Source: Fervidobacterium gondwanense DSM 13020 (lineage in GTDB: Bacteria; Thermotogota; Thermotogae; Thermotogales; Fervidobacteriaceae). From it: a DNA stretch of 64,000 bases. Under the pieces are notes generated by a model. The model worked only from the letters and a program-made list of their open reading frames with translations. It did no database searches and was not told the DNA's origin. The translations under genes and the position numbers were made by a program. Shown here in pieces: positions 26,416-33,561 of this stretch. The stretch spans positions 124,001-188,000 of the forward strand of contig NZ_FRDJ01000002.1 in the NCBI RefSeq assembly GCF_900143265.1. The letters run 5' to 3'. Each line of letters opens with the position of its first letter. Position 1 is the stretch's first letter.

Positions 26416-27525
26416 TCATGCGAATTTGTCGTAATAGACATCTTTGACTCCATGGTTATCAAAAACCTGGACACACGCGTTTATCATTCCGGGACTACCG
26501 CACAAATAACCTTCTTTTGGATTCTCATTTGGTATAACACTCTGCAAATATTTATCAAGAACATTTGTAATAAGTCCTGTTTCTCCGTCCCAATTATCCT
26601 CCGGTAGTGGATCAGAAAGCGCTGGTATGAAGTGAAATTTATCCCATTTCTTTTCAAGTTCTCTGAAAATTTCAACGTAGTACAGATCTCTCTTACTTCG
26701 AGCTCCGAAGAAGTACCAAACATTTCTATCTGTGATTCCCCTCTCCCACATATCGAAGATTATGGATTTTATCGGTGCCATTCCACTTCCACCAGCAACC
26801 ATTATCATATCAGCGTTTGTATCGCGCATGTAAAAATCGCCGAAAGGTCCAACAACCTCTACAATATCTCCTTCTTTCATGTATTTGTGAACGTAAGTGG
26901 TAGCTATACCACCAGGAACTAATCTTATCAACAGCTCAACATGATTCTTATCACTTGGCGAAGAAGAAATGGAATATGCTCTTTGTGTTGATTCTCTTAT
27001 GTTTTCGTAAGGTGGTATAACCAGTTGAACGTATTGACCTGCTTTGAAACTAACTTCTTTAGGCTCGACAAGCCTTATTCTTAATTCCTTTATGTCGTAC
27101 GTAACATCTTTCAAGCTTTCAACAATTCCTTTGAATTTCCTAATATTGAAGAGTTCTTCCGGCAAGTAAATCTTGATATCCTTTTTCAATTTTATTTGAC
27201 ATGCAAGCCTTACGTTAGCATTTATTTCTTCTTTTGACATGTACGGTAATTCGGTGGGCAGATGTGGACCGACATCGGACAGGACTTTAACTTTACATGC
27301 ACCGCAACTACCTCTCCCGCCACAAGCCGAAGGTACGAAAATTCCTTGTGAACTGAGTGTTTGAAGCAACGGAGAACCTCCGTTTACTTTCAAGACCTTT
27401 TTTGAATCATTTATATCTATCTGCACTTCGCCGTAATTATTTACTATGCTATCAACTATGGTGATAATTATTGCAAGGACTGTACTAACCGCTGATACAA
27501 CTAAAGGCGCAATAATCATACTCAT
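26416..27525 (-). CDS. nqrF: NqrF-type NADH dehydrogenase subunit (2Fe-2S, FAD)
   Basis: This 369-residue protein has an N-terminal membrane helix (residues about 2-25) and a plant-type ferredoxin domain with cysteines in SACGGRGSCGACKVKV and RLACQIKL. A ferredoxin-reductase module follows, with FAD motif RAYSISSSPSD and NADH-binding AGGSGMAPIKSIIFDMWERG, ending GYLCGSPGMI. In Na+-NQR this subunit takes a hydride from NADH and passes single electrons to the membrane core. No NqrA, RnfB or RnfC gene accompanies it here. ATG 27525 lies 5 bases after AGGTGA. Confidence 0.92.
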   Translation of the reverse strand: MSMIIAPLVVSAVSTVLAIIITIVDSIVNNYGEVQIDINDSKKVLKVNGGSPLLQTLSSQGIFVPSACGGRGSCGACKVKVLSDVGPHLPTELPYMSKEEINANVRLACQIKLKKDIKIYLPEELFNIRKFKGIVESLKDVTYDIKELRIRLVEPKEVSFKAGQYVQLVIPPYENIRESTQRAYSISSSPSDKNHVELLIRLVPGGIATTYVHKYMKEGDIVEVVGPFGDFYMRDTNADMIMVAGGSGMAPIKSIIFDMWERGITDRNVWYFFGARSKRDLYYVEIFRELEKKWDKFHFIPALSDPLPEDNWDGETGLITNVLDKYLQSVIPNENPKEGYLCGSPGMINACVQVFDNHGVKDVYYDKFA

Positions 27526-27561
27526 ACAAATCACCTGCCCATTTTACAAAATCGCTCCGCT

Positions 27562-28164
27562 TTACTGAACGTTTATCATGCCAGCGAAACCTATGAACGC
27601 CATAGCCATGATTCCGATAGTGATAAGTGTTATACCAACACCCTTTAACGGGGCTGGAACAGGAGCATTGTCTGTTTTCTTCCTAATTGCAGCCAAAAGA
27701 ACTATTGCAAGCCACCAGCCAATTCCGCTGCCTAAACCAAAAAAGACTGACTGGATGAAAGAATAATTGCGCAGTTGCATGAAAAGTGCAACACCAAGGA
27801 TAGCACAGTTAACTGTTATTAATGGTAAGAATATACCAAGGACCATATAAAGTGTTGGTGAAACTCTATCGATTATCATCTCGAGAACCTGAACAACAGC
27901 CGCGATGACGATTATATAAACTATGTATCTAAGATAACCTAAATCAAGTGGTTGAATTATGTACTTCTCTATCAACCAGTTCAGAGCCGTGGTCACGGTC
28001 ATAACAAGCGTAACAGCAACGCCCAGTCCGTTAGAAGACTTGAGGTCTTTTGAAATAGATATAAAAGAACACATCCCTAAGAAGTTTGTTAATAATATAT
28101 TGCTTGTAAGGATAGATGCAAAGAAGAGAATTAATGGGTTTATGTTAGGAATTAAACCTGTCAT
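27562..28164 (-). CDS. nqrE: NqrE/RnfA-type membrane subunit
   Basis: This 200-residue protein has six membrane helices and the NqrDE/RnfAE fold. Cysteines in LGMCSFISIS and ITVNCAILG correspond to the pair that, with two in NqrD, hold the intramembrane iron centre of Na+-NQR and Rnf. It overlaps nqrD by 4 bases. Whether it is closer to NqrE or RnfA needs a phylogeny; I use the Nqr name because of the linked nqrF. Confidence 0.9.
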   Translation of the reverse strand: MTGLIPNINPLILFFASILTSNILLTNFLGMCSFISISKDLKSSNGLGVAVTLVMTVTTALNWLIEKYIIQPLDLGYLRYIVYIIVIAAVVQVLEMIIDRVSPTLYMVLGIFLPLITVNCAILGVALFMQLRNYSFIQSVFFGLGSGIGWWLAIVLLAAIRKKTDNAPVPAPLKGVGITLITIGIMAMAFIGFAGMINVQ

Positions 28165-28814
28165 CTTTTATCACCCCCTACTTGTGCTGGCTGTTGTACG
28201 CTTTGTCTCGATGTCTGAATATCTTTCTTTATCTGTGCACCTCTCACTATCCAAATAAAAGCAGCAAGTACGAAAAATGCACTTGGTGGCATTACCATAA
28301 TTGTCCACTTTGTAAAGGAATCAGGTAGAACTGGAAATCCTAAGATTGTACCAAATCCGAGAAGCTCCCTGAAGAAAGCAACGGTGACAAGCACCAACAT
28401 ATATCCGAGACCGGCTGTGAAACCATCCCAGAACGAGATTAGAGGCTTGTTTCCTTGCGCAAACGCTTCTGCACGTCCCATTATGATGCAGTTGGTAATT
28501 ATCAATCCAACATATGGACCAAGAGCTTTACTAACCTCAGGTACGTACGCCCTCAGTATTATATCAACGACAATCACATAGAATGAGATCACAAGAACCT
28601 GAGTGATCATCCTGACCTTTCGAGGTATGATGTTCCTTATCATTGAGATAGTGAGATTTGACAGGGCGGTAACGAGAGTAACACCTATAGTCATAATAAG
28701 TGTGTTGCGCAGATTGTTTGTGACTGCTAAAGTAGAACAGATTCCTAATATTTGAACAAAAACAGGATTTTCAAGCCAAAAGTTGTTCTTGAAAATCTTC
28801 TTGAAATCTGACAT
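28161..28814 (-). CDS. nqrD: NqrD/RnfE-type membrane subunit
   Basis: This 217-residue protein has six membrane helices. It contains the paired cysteine sites GICSTLAVTNNL and IITNCIIMGRAEAFA, the counterparts of the NqrD iron-centre ligands. A hydrophilic C-terminal tail (about residues 195-217, Gln/Ser-rich) extends beyond the usual end. It lies between nqrC and nqrE with short overlap, as in other nqr and rnf operons. Confidence 0.9.
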   Translation of the reverse strand: MSDFKKIFKNNFWLENPVFVQILGICSTLAVTNNLRNTLIMTIGVTLVTALSNLTISMIRNIIPRKVRMITQVLVISFYVIVVDIILRAYVPEVSKALGPYVGLIITNCIIMGRAEAFAQGNKPLISFWDGFTAGLGYMLVLVTVAFFRELLGFGTILGFPVLPDSFTKWTIMVMPPSAFFVLAAFIWIVRGAQIKKDIQTSRQSVQQPAQVGGDKR

Positions 28815-28815
28815 A

Positions 28816-29424
28816 TCACTTCACCCCCAACAATTCTTTTAAAATGGGGATATAAGTTGCTATGATTTTCTCAATAGATTTTGAAGTCAAAGTTGCACCT
28901 GTTATTGCATCGACTTGACCATCGTCTTTTGTTTCACTCACTTTTGTTGTTGATACGATGATTCTATCATTCACAAGACTTTCGTTTTTAAATTGATCCT
29001 TAAACCAACTTTCTTCGATTCTACCACCAAGTCCCGGTGTTTCACTTTGAGATATGAAATCTATACCTACTATTTTTGAGACGTCTTTATTCACAGCCAA
29101 AACACCGGAGATATTTCCCCAAAGACCACTTCCGTTGAATAAAATAGCATATACTTCGTCACCGTTAACAACAGCGGAAAATAAGGTATACGAACCTACA
29201 TTTTCAACCTTAACTTGCGATTTATATATCTCCAATGCCTCTTCATTCGATTTATAACTTATCCCCATTGCATTCAAAACAGCCCTTACTGTAAACAATT
29301 CTTGATTGATCTTTACCTTTGACGTTGTTAAGTAATTCAAACCAGAAAGTACAAATACAAAAACAAAAGATATAACAAAAGTAAAAATCACGGTATAAAT
29401 TTTACTCTCCCTGTCAAATTTCAT
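28816..29424 (-). CDS. nqrC: NqrC/RnfG-type flavoprotein subunit
   Basis: This 202-residue protein has one N-terminal membrane helix (residues about 12-33) and an extracytoplasmic FMN domain. The Thr for covalent FMN is in DAITGATLTSKSIE, and SQSETPGLGGRIEESWF is the conserved flanking block. At 202 residues it is closer to RnfG length than to the longer proteobacterial NqrC. The FMN domain faces outward, which matters for the neighbouring secreted heme-binding protein. The flavin transferase ApbE is not in this window. Confidence 0.9.
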   Translation of the reverse strand: MKFDRESKIYTVIFTFVISFVFVFVLSGLNYLTTSKVKINQELFTVRAVLNAMGISYKSNEEALEIYKSQVKVENVGSYTLFSAVVNGDEVYAILFNGSGLWGNISGVLAVNKDVSKIVGIDFISQSETPGLGGRIEESWFKDQFKNESLVNDRIIVSTTKVSETKDDGQVDAITGATLTSKSIEKIIATYIPILKELLGVK

Positions 29425-30350
29425 GCTCCCACCTTCTTTGCTTCAGGAACGGATTTTTTCACTTTTTTCTCTTTTATAATTTCATCAAGAAGTGGTGCGA
29501 ATACATTTCCTATTAAGATCGCGAAACTCCATCCCTCAGAGAATAGTGAGAACGTCCTTATAATAACACCGCTTACACCTATTATCATTCCATAAATCCA
29601 CTGCGATTTAACCTTCTTTGGTGCAGTTATTGGCTCTGTTGCCATAAAGACTGTTACAAAAATCAAACTACCAGACATGATAGCAGGTAATGTTGGCAGT
29701 GCCTTGGGCACGTTGAGAATGTCTAAGAAGAACGTTAACAATGCAGCAGCGCCATATGTGGAGAGCATAAGCCTCCAGCTTGCTGTCTTTGTGTAGATTA
29801 AATATACAGCAGCTGCCAGAATCAGAAAGACAGGCGCCTCACCAAAAGAGCCAGCGCGCCAACCCAAGAATAAATCTAAAATATTAACTAGACCGTTCTC
29901 TCTTAATATCTGCAAAGGCGTCGCGGAAGTAATGGAATCAAGACCAAGAATGGAAGGTCTGACCCAATTCGTAGTCATGTAGACTGGAAAGGTTATATAT
30001 ATAAACAACCTTCCAACAATAGCGGGATTAAAAACGTTCCTTCCAAAACCGCCATATACTTCTTTACCAAAAGCCACTCCAAACGCAATTCCAAGCGCTG
30101 CTACCCAGAATGGAACCTTTGGAGGAAGCGAAAGCAAAAACAACATTGCCGTGACAAGAACAGCTTCACTAACAGGTTTGTTTTTGTTCCTTTCAAATGC
30201 GTATTCAACCAAAATGGCAACGCCAAACACAACCACGGCATTAATCAAAACTGTGAAACCGTAAGCAAATACAGAGAACAATAAAATAGGCAATAGAGCA
30301 TACAACATCTTTCTCATCATGGGTTGCTTCTGAAAAAAGCTCTTTGCCAT
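29421..30350 (-). CDS. nqrB: NqrB/RnfD-type membrane subunit
   Basis: This 309-residue protein has about 10 membrane helices and begins MAKSFFQKQPMMRK. The flavinylation site reads DSITSATPLQIL, with Ser replacing the Gly of the usual SGAT motif; the Thr is retained. The length matches RnfD better than proteobacterial NqrB, whose N-terminal extension is missing. It is the first gene of the operon; nqrA, which usually precedes it, is absent. ATG 30350 follows AAAGGGGTGG. It overlaps nqrC by 4 bases. Confidence 0.9.
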   Translation of the reverse strand: MAKSFFQKQPMMRKMLYALLPILLFSVFAYGFTVLINAVVVFGVAILVEYAFERNKNKPVSEAVLVTAMLFLLSLPPKVPFWVAALGIAFGVAFGKEVYGGFGRNVFNPAIVGRLFIYITFPVYMTTNWVRPSILGLDSITSATPLQILRENGLVNILDLFLGWRAGSFGEAPVFLILAAAVYLIYTKTASWRLMLSTYGAAALLTFFLDILNVPKALPTLPAIMSGSLIFVTVFMATEPITAPKKVKSQWIYGMIIGVSGVIIRTFSLFSEGWSFAILIGNVFAPLLDEIIKEKKVKKSVPEAKKVGA

Positions 30351-30412
30351 AGCACCACCCCTTTCTGATTGAAAGTACAATTTATCATCCCACACAATGT
30401 ACAGCATATATA

Positions 30413-30442
30413 ATTATACCATGTTTTGTTTTTTCTAAACAA
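30413..30442 (-). promoter_or_regulatory. Promoter of the nqrBCDEF operon
   Basis: TTGTTT (30442-30437) and TATAAT (30418-30413) are separated by 18 bases on the minus strand, about 63 bases before the nqrB start. Confidence 0.6.
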
Positions 30443-30493
30443 CAAAGTAGTCAAATTTCTCTAACTTCAATTTAGGTAAAACTAAGTCTTAAT

Positions 30494-30522
30494 TTGCTTA
30501 GAATTCTATTTTCTGATATAAT
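30494..30522 (+). promoter_or_regulatory. Promoter of the cytochrome-like gene pair
   Basis: TTGCTT (30494-30499) and an extended -10 TGATATAAT (TATAAT 30517-30522) are separated by 17 bases. It lies divergent to and about 50 bases from the nqr promoter, so one regulator could act on both. Confidence 0.7.
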
Positions 30523-30551
30523 AAAAAATGGAGTTGCAAGGAGGTGGAATT

Positions 30552-31424
30552 ATGACAAGATTTTCAACAGCAGCAGTGCTATTAGTTGTTATGGTGATGA
30601 CTGTATTTGCCGGACATCTTGACAACATTTTCAACATTTCTAACTTCAGTGGTCAGTACAAAATCATCTCACCTCAAACTCTTGAAAAGACTTCCGGCTG
30701 GGTTTCTGTTGAAGGTGTAATTTACAATCTTGGTAGTTCAGTGTTGAAAAAGCACGTAAAACTCTCAGAAATCGATTCAAAATTGCTGACGAAAGACAAA
30801 ATTGTGGGATTGCTTGGTGTTACGTACTCTGAATTATCCAAATACAACGGTAAGAATGCTCCAGTTATGGTATCTGTGGGCGGTATTATCTATGACTTGA
30901 GCAATTCTAAATCATGGAGTGGTGGAAACCACAAGAATCAACATACAGCTGGTCAAGATTTGACATATGATATTTTAAAACTCTCACCACACGGGATAAG
31001 CAAAATCAAATCCTTCCCATCGTATGGTGTTCTTGTCTTTACGCCAGATGAGATGTTAAAATTCGATGGAAAAAACCAGAAAAAGATATACGTTTCCGTG
31101 TACGGAATAGTCTACGATGCAACCTATTCAAGAAAATTCTCAGGTGGTGAGCATTACGGACATGATATGGGTGTTGACCTAACAAATGAAATACTCTCAT
31201 TGCAAGGTCACGTTAACTTGCTGAGCAAATTGTATGCAATAGGATTGTACGTATTTGATGAAAAAAGCATTGCGAAATTCGACGGCAAGAACAACAAACC
31301 GTTTGTAATTGCCGATGATAAAGTTTACGATATCTCCAAAAATTCTGATGGCGTGAAAGCCGGCTCTATGCTTACAGGTACACCTCGAAAAGAATGGTTA
31401 GTCGTAGGATATGTATTCAAATAA
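30552..31424 (+). CDS. Secreted protein with four cytochrome b5-like repeats
   Basis: This 290-residue protein has a signal peptide (residues 1-20, ending VFA). It then has four repeats of a small heme/steroid-binding (cytochrome b5-like) module: about 40-90, 91-165, 163-236 and 235-290. Each has a VSV.G.IYDL-like strand. Repeat 2 keeps WSGGNHKNQHTAGQDLT with SPHG, and repeat 3 keeps FSGGEHYGHDMGVDLT with QGH, so both have candidate axial histidines (H127/H131/H147; H201/H204/H220). Repeats 1 and 4 have lost them. It probably binds one or two hemes outside the membrane. The start ATG follows GGAGGTGG. Confidence 0.8.
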   Translation: MTRFSTAAVLLVVMVMTVFAGHLDNIFNISNFSGQYKIISPQTLEKTSGWVSVEGVIYNLGSSVLKKHVKLSEIDSKLLTKDKIVGLLGVTYSELSKYNGKNAPVMVSVGGIIYDLSNSKSWSGGNHKNQHTAGQDLTYDILKLSPHGISKIKSFPSYGVLVFTPDEMLKFDGKNQKKIYVSVYGIVYDATYSRKFSGGEHYGHDMGVDLTNEILSLQGHVNLLSKLYAIGLYVFDEKSIAKFDGKNNKPFVIADDKVYDISKNSDGVKAGSMLTGTPRKEWLVVGYVFK

Positions 31425-31455
31425 CCTATGACTTAAACAAGAAGGGAATGATTAA

Positions 31456-31830
31456 ATGCTTTTTCGCTACCTTGGAATAACCAGTGCTATTCTACTATTT
31501 TTTCAACTATCATTGTTCTTGTTCAGAAGATTGTACAAGTACCTTCCAAAAAAACCAAAGGTGTTTATACCATTGCTGAAATTTCTTAAGAATGCCCATA
31601 CTTATACTGGGATAGCTCTTGTTGTAATAGGATTCATTCACGGAATGCTGATACTTGGAAGAATTCAGCTTCATACAGGATGGATACTCTGGTTTGGTGC
31701 ACTAATTATGTTTATCAGTTTCCTTTTCAAGAATAGAGTAGGCAAGAAATGGATAGTGATTCACAGAGCAATGGGGTTTGTCCTTTTGATGCTCTTAGCT
31801 ATTCATTACTTCTTCCCATGGATTCTGTGA
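31456..31830 (+). CDS. Four-helix membrane protein with two His-X13-His pairs, candidate di-heme cytochrome b
   Basis: This 124-residue protein has four predicted membrane helices (about 4-25, 47-67, 74-92, 103-122). H48 and H62 lie in helix 2, and H103 and H117 in helix 4, each pair separated by 13 residues. This is the classic spacing that places two bis-histidine b hemes on opposite sides of a membrane in cytochrome b, formate-dehydrogenase-type and ferric-reductase-type proteins. A fifth His (H73) is at the helix 3 edge. It follows the cytochrome b5-like gene by 31 bases and is presumably its membrane partner. Heme content is inferred. Confidence 0.72.
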   Translation: MLFRYLGITSAILLFFQLSLFLFRRLYKYLPKKPKVFIPLLKFLKNAHTYTGIALVVIGFIHGMLILGRIQLHTGWILWFGALIMFISFLFKNRVGKKWIVIHRAMGFVLLMLLAIHYFFPWIL

Positions 31831-31850
31831 CTAAGAAGACTGGTAAAATG

Positions 31851-31900
31851 GCCTCCCTGTTCTTGATCCGGTGTGGGTTCAGGGAGGCTTTTTGATTTTT
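31851..31900 (+). terminator. Intrinsic terminator of the cytochrome gene pair
   Basis: GCCTCCCTG pairs with CAGGGAGGC across a 20-nt loop and is followed by TTTTTGATTTTT. Confidence 0.85.
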
Positions 31901-31911
31901 GGTAAAACCAC

Positions 31912-31939
31912 TTGACATATCTTAACGTAGTAGTAAAAT
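31912..31939 (+). promoter_or_regulatory. Promoter of the Asp23/Gls24 gene pair
   Basis: A consensus TTGACA (31912-31917) and TAAAAT (31934-31939) are separated by 16 bases. The -10 overlaps the first of three inverted repeats. Confidence 0.7.
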
Positions 31940-31980
31940 CTATTTACTGCGTATTAAAATACTATGTTACACAGTAACAT
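31932..31980 (+). promoter_or_regulatory. Three consecutive inverted repeats, candidate operator array
   Basis: AGTAAA-N5-TTTACT (31932-31948), GTATT-N2-AATAC (31951-31962) and ATGTTAC-N3-GTAACAT (31964-31980) follow one another from the -10 to about +35. The arms are perfect in each. Confidence 0.5.
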
Positions 31981-32019
31981 TTTTTAAGTTATTTTAACCG
32001 TGGTATGGAGGTGATTATA

Positions 32020-32352
32020 GTGAAGTTTCAAGGAACTTGTGGAGAGGTTGAAGTGACACAAAAGGCGTTAAAGAAAATAGTATATTACTCATTAACAGAG
32101 CTTTCTGATAAGTTAAGTGTATCCGCGAGAAACTGGCTGCAGAAGGTTTTAAACATATTCTCTTCGGAAGAGTCAAACTTGGTTATCAATGATGATTCCG
32201 GTGTGACGATTGACCTGTACGTAGCTGTTGGTTATGGAATAAACATCCCTGAAACTTTTGCAGTTGTCAAAGATAAGATTATAGAATCCTTTAAGAAGCA
32301 TTTTGCAATTGAAAATGTAGATGTAAACATGCATGTTACCGAACTTAAGTAA
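32020..32352 (+). CDS. Asp23/Gls24 family protein
   Basis: This 110-residue protein has the Asp23 layout: an N-terminal GEVEVTQKALKKIVYYSLTE segment and a beta-rich core VTIDLYVAVGYGINIPETF followed by VDVNMHVTEL. These proteins are small, soluble, and in Gram-positives often tied to envelope stress or fatty-acid metabolism. The function here is unknown. GTG 32020 is chosen since TGGAGGTGA lies 6 bases upstream. The segment between the first two blocks is longer than in most members. A second, more divergent copy follows 32 bases later. Confidence 0.8.
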   Translation: MKFQGTCGEVEVTQKALKKIVYYSLTELSDKLSVSARNWLQKVLNIFSSEESNLVINDDSGVTIDLYVAVGYGINIPETFAVVKDKIIESFKKHFAIENVDVNMHVTELK

Positions 32353-32384
32353 CTGCATGATACAAAAACATGGGAGGGTTGAAC

Positions 32385-32714
32385 ATGGGTTATGTTGAAA
32401 TAAATTCCAATGTCTATCCAGAGATTGCGTACAGAAGTATTTGTGAGTATCTTGGAATTCAAGAGGCAGATAAAGTTATTAATTTTAAGAAAGGAAACAT
32501 AGTTGTTGAAAAAGTACAATCTGCAAATGAAGACCAAAAGGAGATAGTTAGACTTTTTATTTCTCTGCCCGCTGAATTTAACAGTAATTTTGTAGAGTTT
32601 GCTAATTCTATTGCTTGTCACGTAAAAAAGAGTGTTCAAGAGATGACTGGTATGATGGTTGAAACAGTGAATGTGAAAATATCCGATGTTTTAAATGAAA
32701 CGATTGCTGAATAG
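32385..32714 (+). CDS. Divergent Asp23/Gls24-like protein
   Basis: This 109-residue protein has the same general pattern as the preceding one: GYVEINSNVYPEIAYRSICE, an amphipathic middle with VRLFISLPAEFNSNFVEF, and a C-terminal METVNVKISDVL strand. It lacks some of the core glycine residues, so the assignment is weaker. Co-transcription suggests the two act together, possibly as hetero-oligomers. The start ATG follows GGGAGGG. Confidence 0.65.
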   Translation: MGYVEINSNVYPEIAYRSICEYLGIQEADKVINFKKGNIVVEKVQSANEDQKEIVRLFISLPAEFNSNFVEFANSIACHVKKSVQEMTGMMVETVNVKISDVLNETIAE

Positions 32715-32753
32715 CTCTTGGTAGTTTTTTGCGTGCATTTGTTTTTCAGTCAA

Positions 32754-32781
32754 TTGTGTTCTGATGAATTAGATGTATAAT
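32754..32781 (+). promoter_or_regulatory. Promoter of the hemolysin III family gene
   Basis: TTGTGT (32754-32759) and TATAAT (32776-32781) are separated by 16 bases, about 83 bases before the start codon. Confidence 0.55.
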
Positions 32782-32863
32782 AAATAATATAATGATCAGT
32801 GTTATGCTATTGGACTTAAAGCCTTTCAATGGCTCTTTAGATTGTTGAGTAGGGGGAGCAAAG

Positions 32864-33526
32864 ATGGCAAAAATAAAAGATAAAGAAAATATAGAAAAAT
32901 ACACTATAGGGGAAGAGATAGCAAATTCAGTTACTCATGGAGTAGGTGCACTTTTAAGCCTCGCCGGTTTTGTTATCCTTATAATTGTTGCTGCTAACAA
33001 CGGAGGTGGAGGTAAACTTGCCTCAGCGATAGTTTATGGTATTTCTTTGTTTATTCTGTACATGAATTCAACTTTATATCACTCAATCCAACACAAAAAG
33101 GCAAAATACGTTTTAGAAATCATGGACCACTCATCGATATATATTCTGATTGCAGGAAGTTATACACCTTTCCTTATAATATCCTTAAAAGGATGGCTTG
33201 GATGGACTTTATTCAGTATAATTTGGGCTTTAACTATTGTTGGTATTGTCTTTAAGGTATTCTTTGTAAAAAAATTCATGATTTTGTCAACTTTGCTTTA
33301 TATACTGATGGGTTGGATGGTTGTCTTAGTTTTTAAACCGCTCGTTAATAGTGTATCAAATGTGTCTCTTATGTTTCTCGTTGCTGGTGGTATATTATAT
33401 ACGGTTGGAGCTATCTTCTATGTATGGAGGGGTTTCAAATATCATCATATGATTTGGCATCTTTTTGTTTTGCTTGGAAGTTTGAGTCACTATTTTGCTA
33501 TACTTGATGTGCTATTGACTAAATGA
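32864..33526 (+). CDS. Hemolysin III / PAQR family membrane protein
   Basis: This 220-residue protein has seven membrane helices and the family motifs EIANSVTHGVGA, MNSTLYHS, IMDHSSIYILIAGSYTPF and MIWHLFVLLGSLSHYFA. The Ser, Asp and His residues in these form the metal site shared with PAQR receptors and ceramidase-like enzymes. Despite the name, a hemolytic role is not expected here. A membrane-lipid hydrolase activity has been proposed for the family. GGGGGAG precedes the ATG. Confidence 0.9.
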   Translation: MAKIKDKENIEKYTIGEEIANSVTHGVGALLSLAGFVILIIVAANNGGGGKLASAIVYGISLFILYMNSTLYHSIQHKKAKYVLEIMDHSSIYILIAGSYTPFLIISLKGWLGWTLFSIIWALTIVGIVFKVFFVKKFMILSTLLYILMGWMVVLVFKPLVNSVSNVSLMFLVAGGILYTVGAIFYVWRGFKYHHMIWHLFVLLGSLSHYFAILDVLLTK

Positions 33527-33561
33527 GAGACGTTAACTCATAATATTCACGGGGTGATAGT

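Noticed and set aside
26416-30350. A standard Rnf complex
   Set aside because: RnfB and RnfC are missing and the electron-input subunit is an NqrF with FAD and NADH domains.
32232-32639. A 135-codon minus-strand frame opposite the two Asp23 genes
   Set aside because: It spans the gap and both genes in antisense and has no ribosome binding site or promoter.
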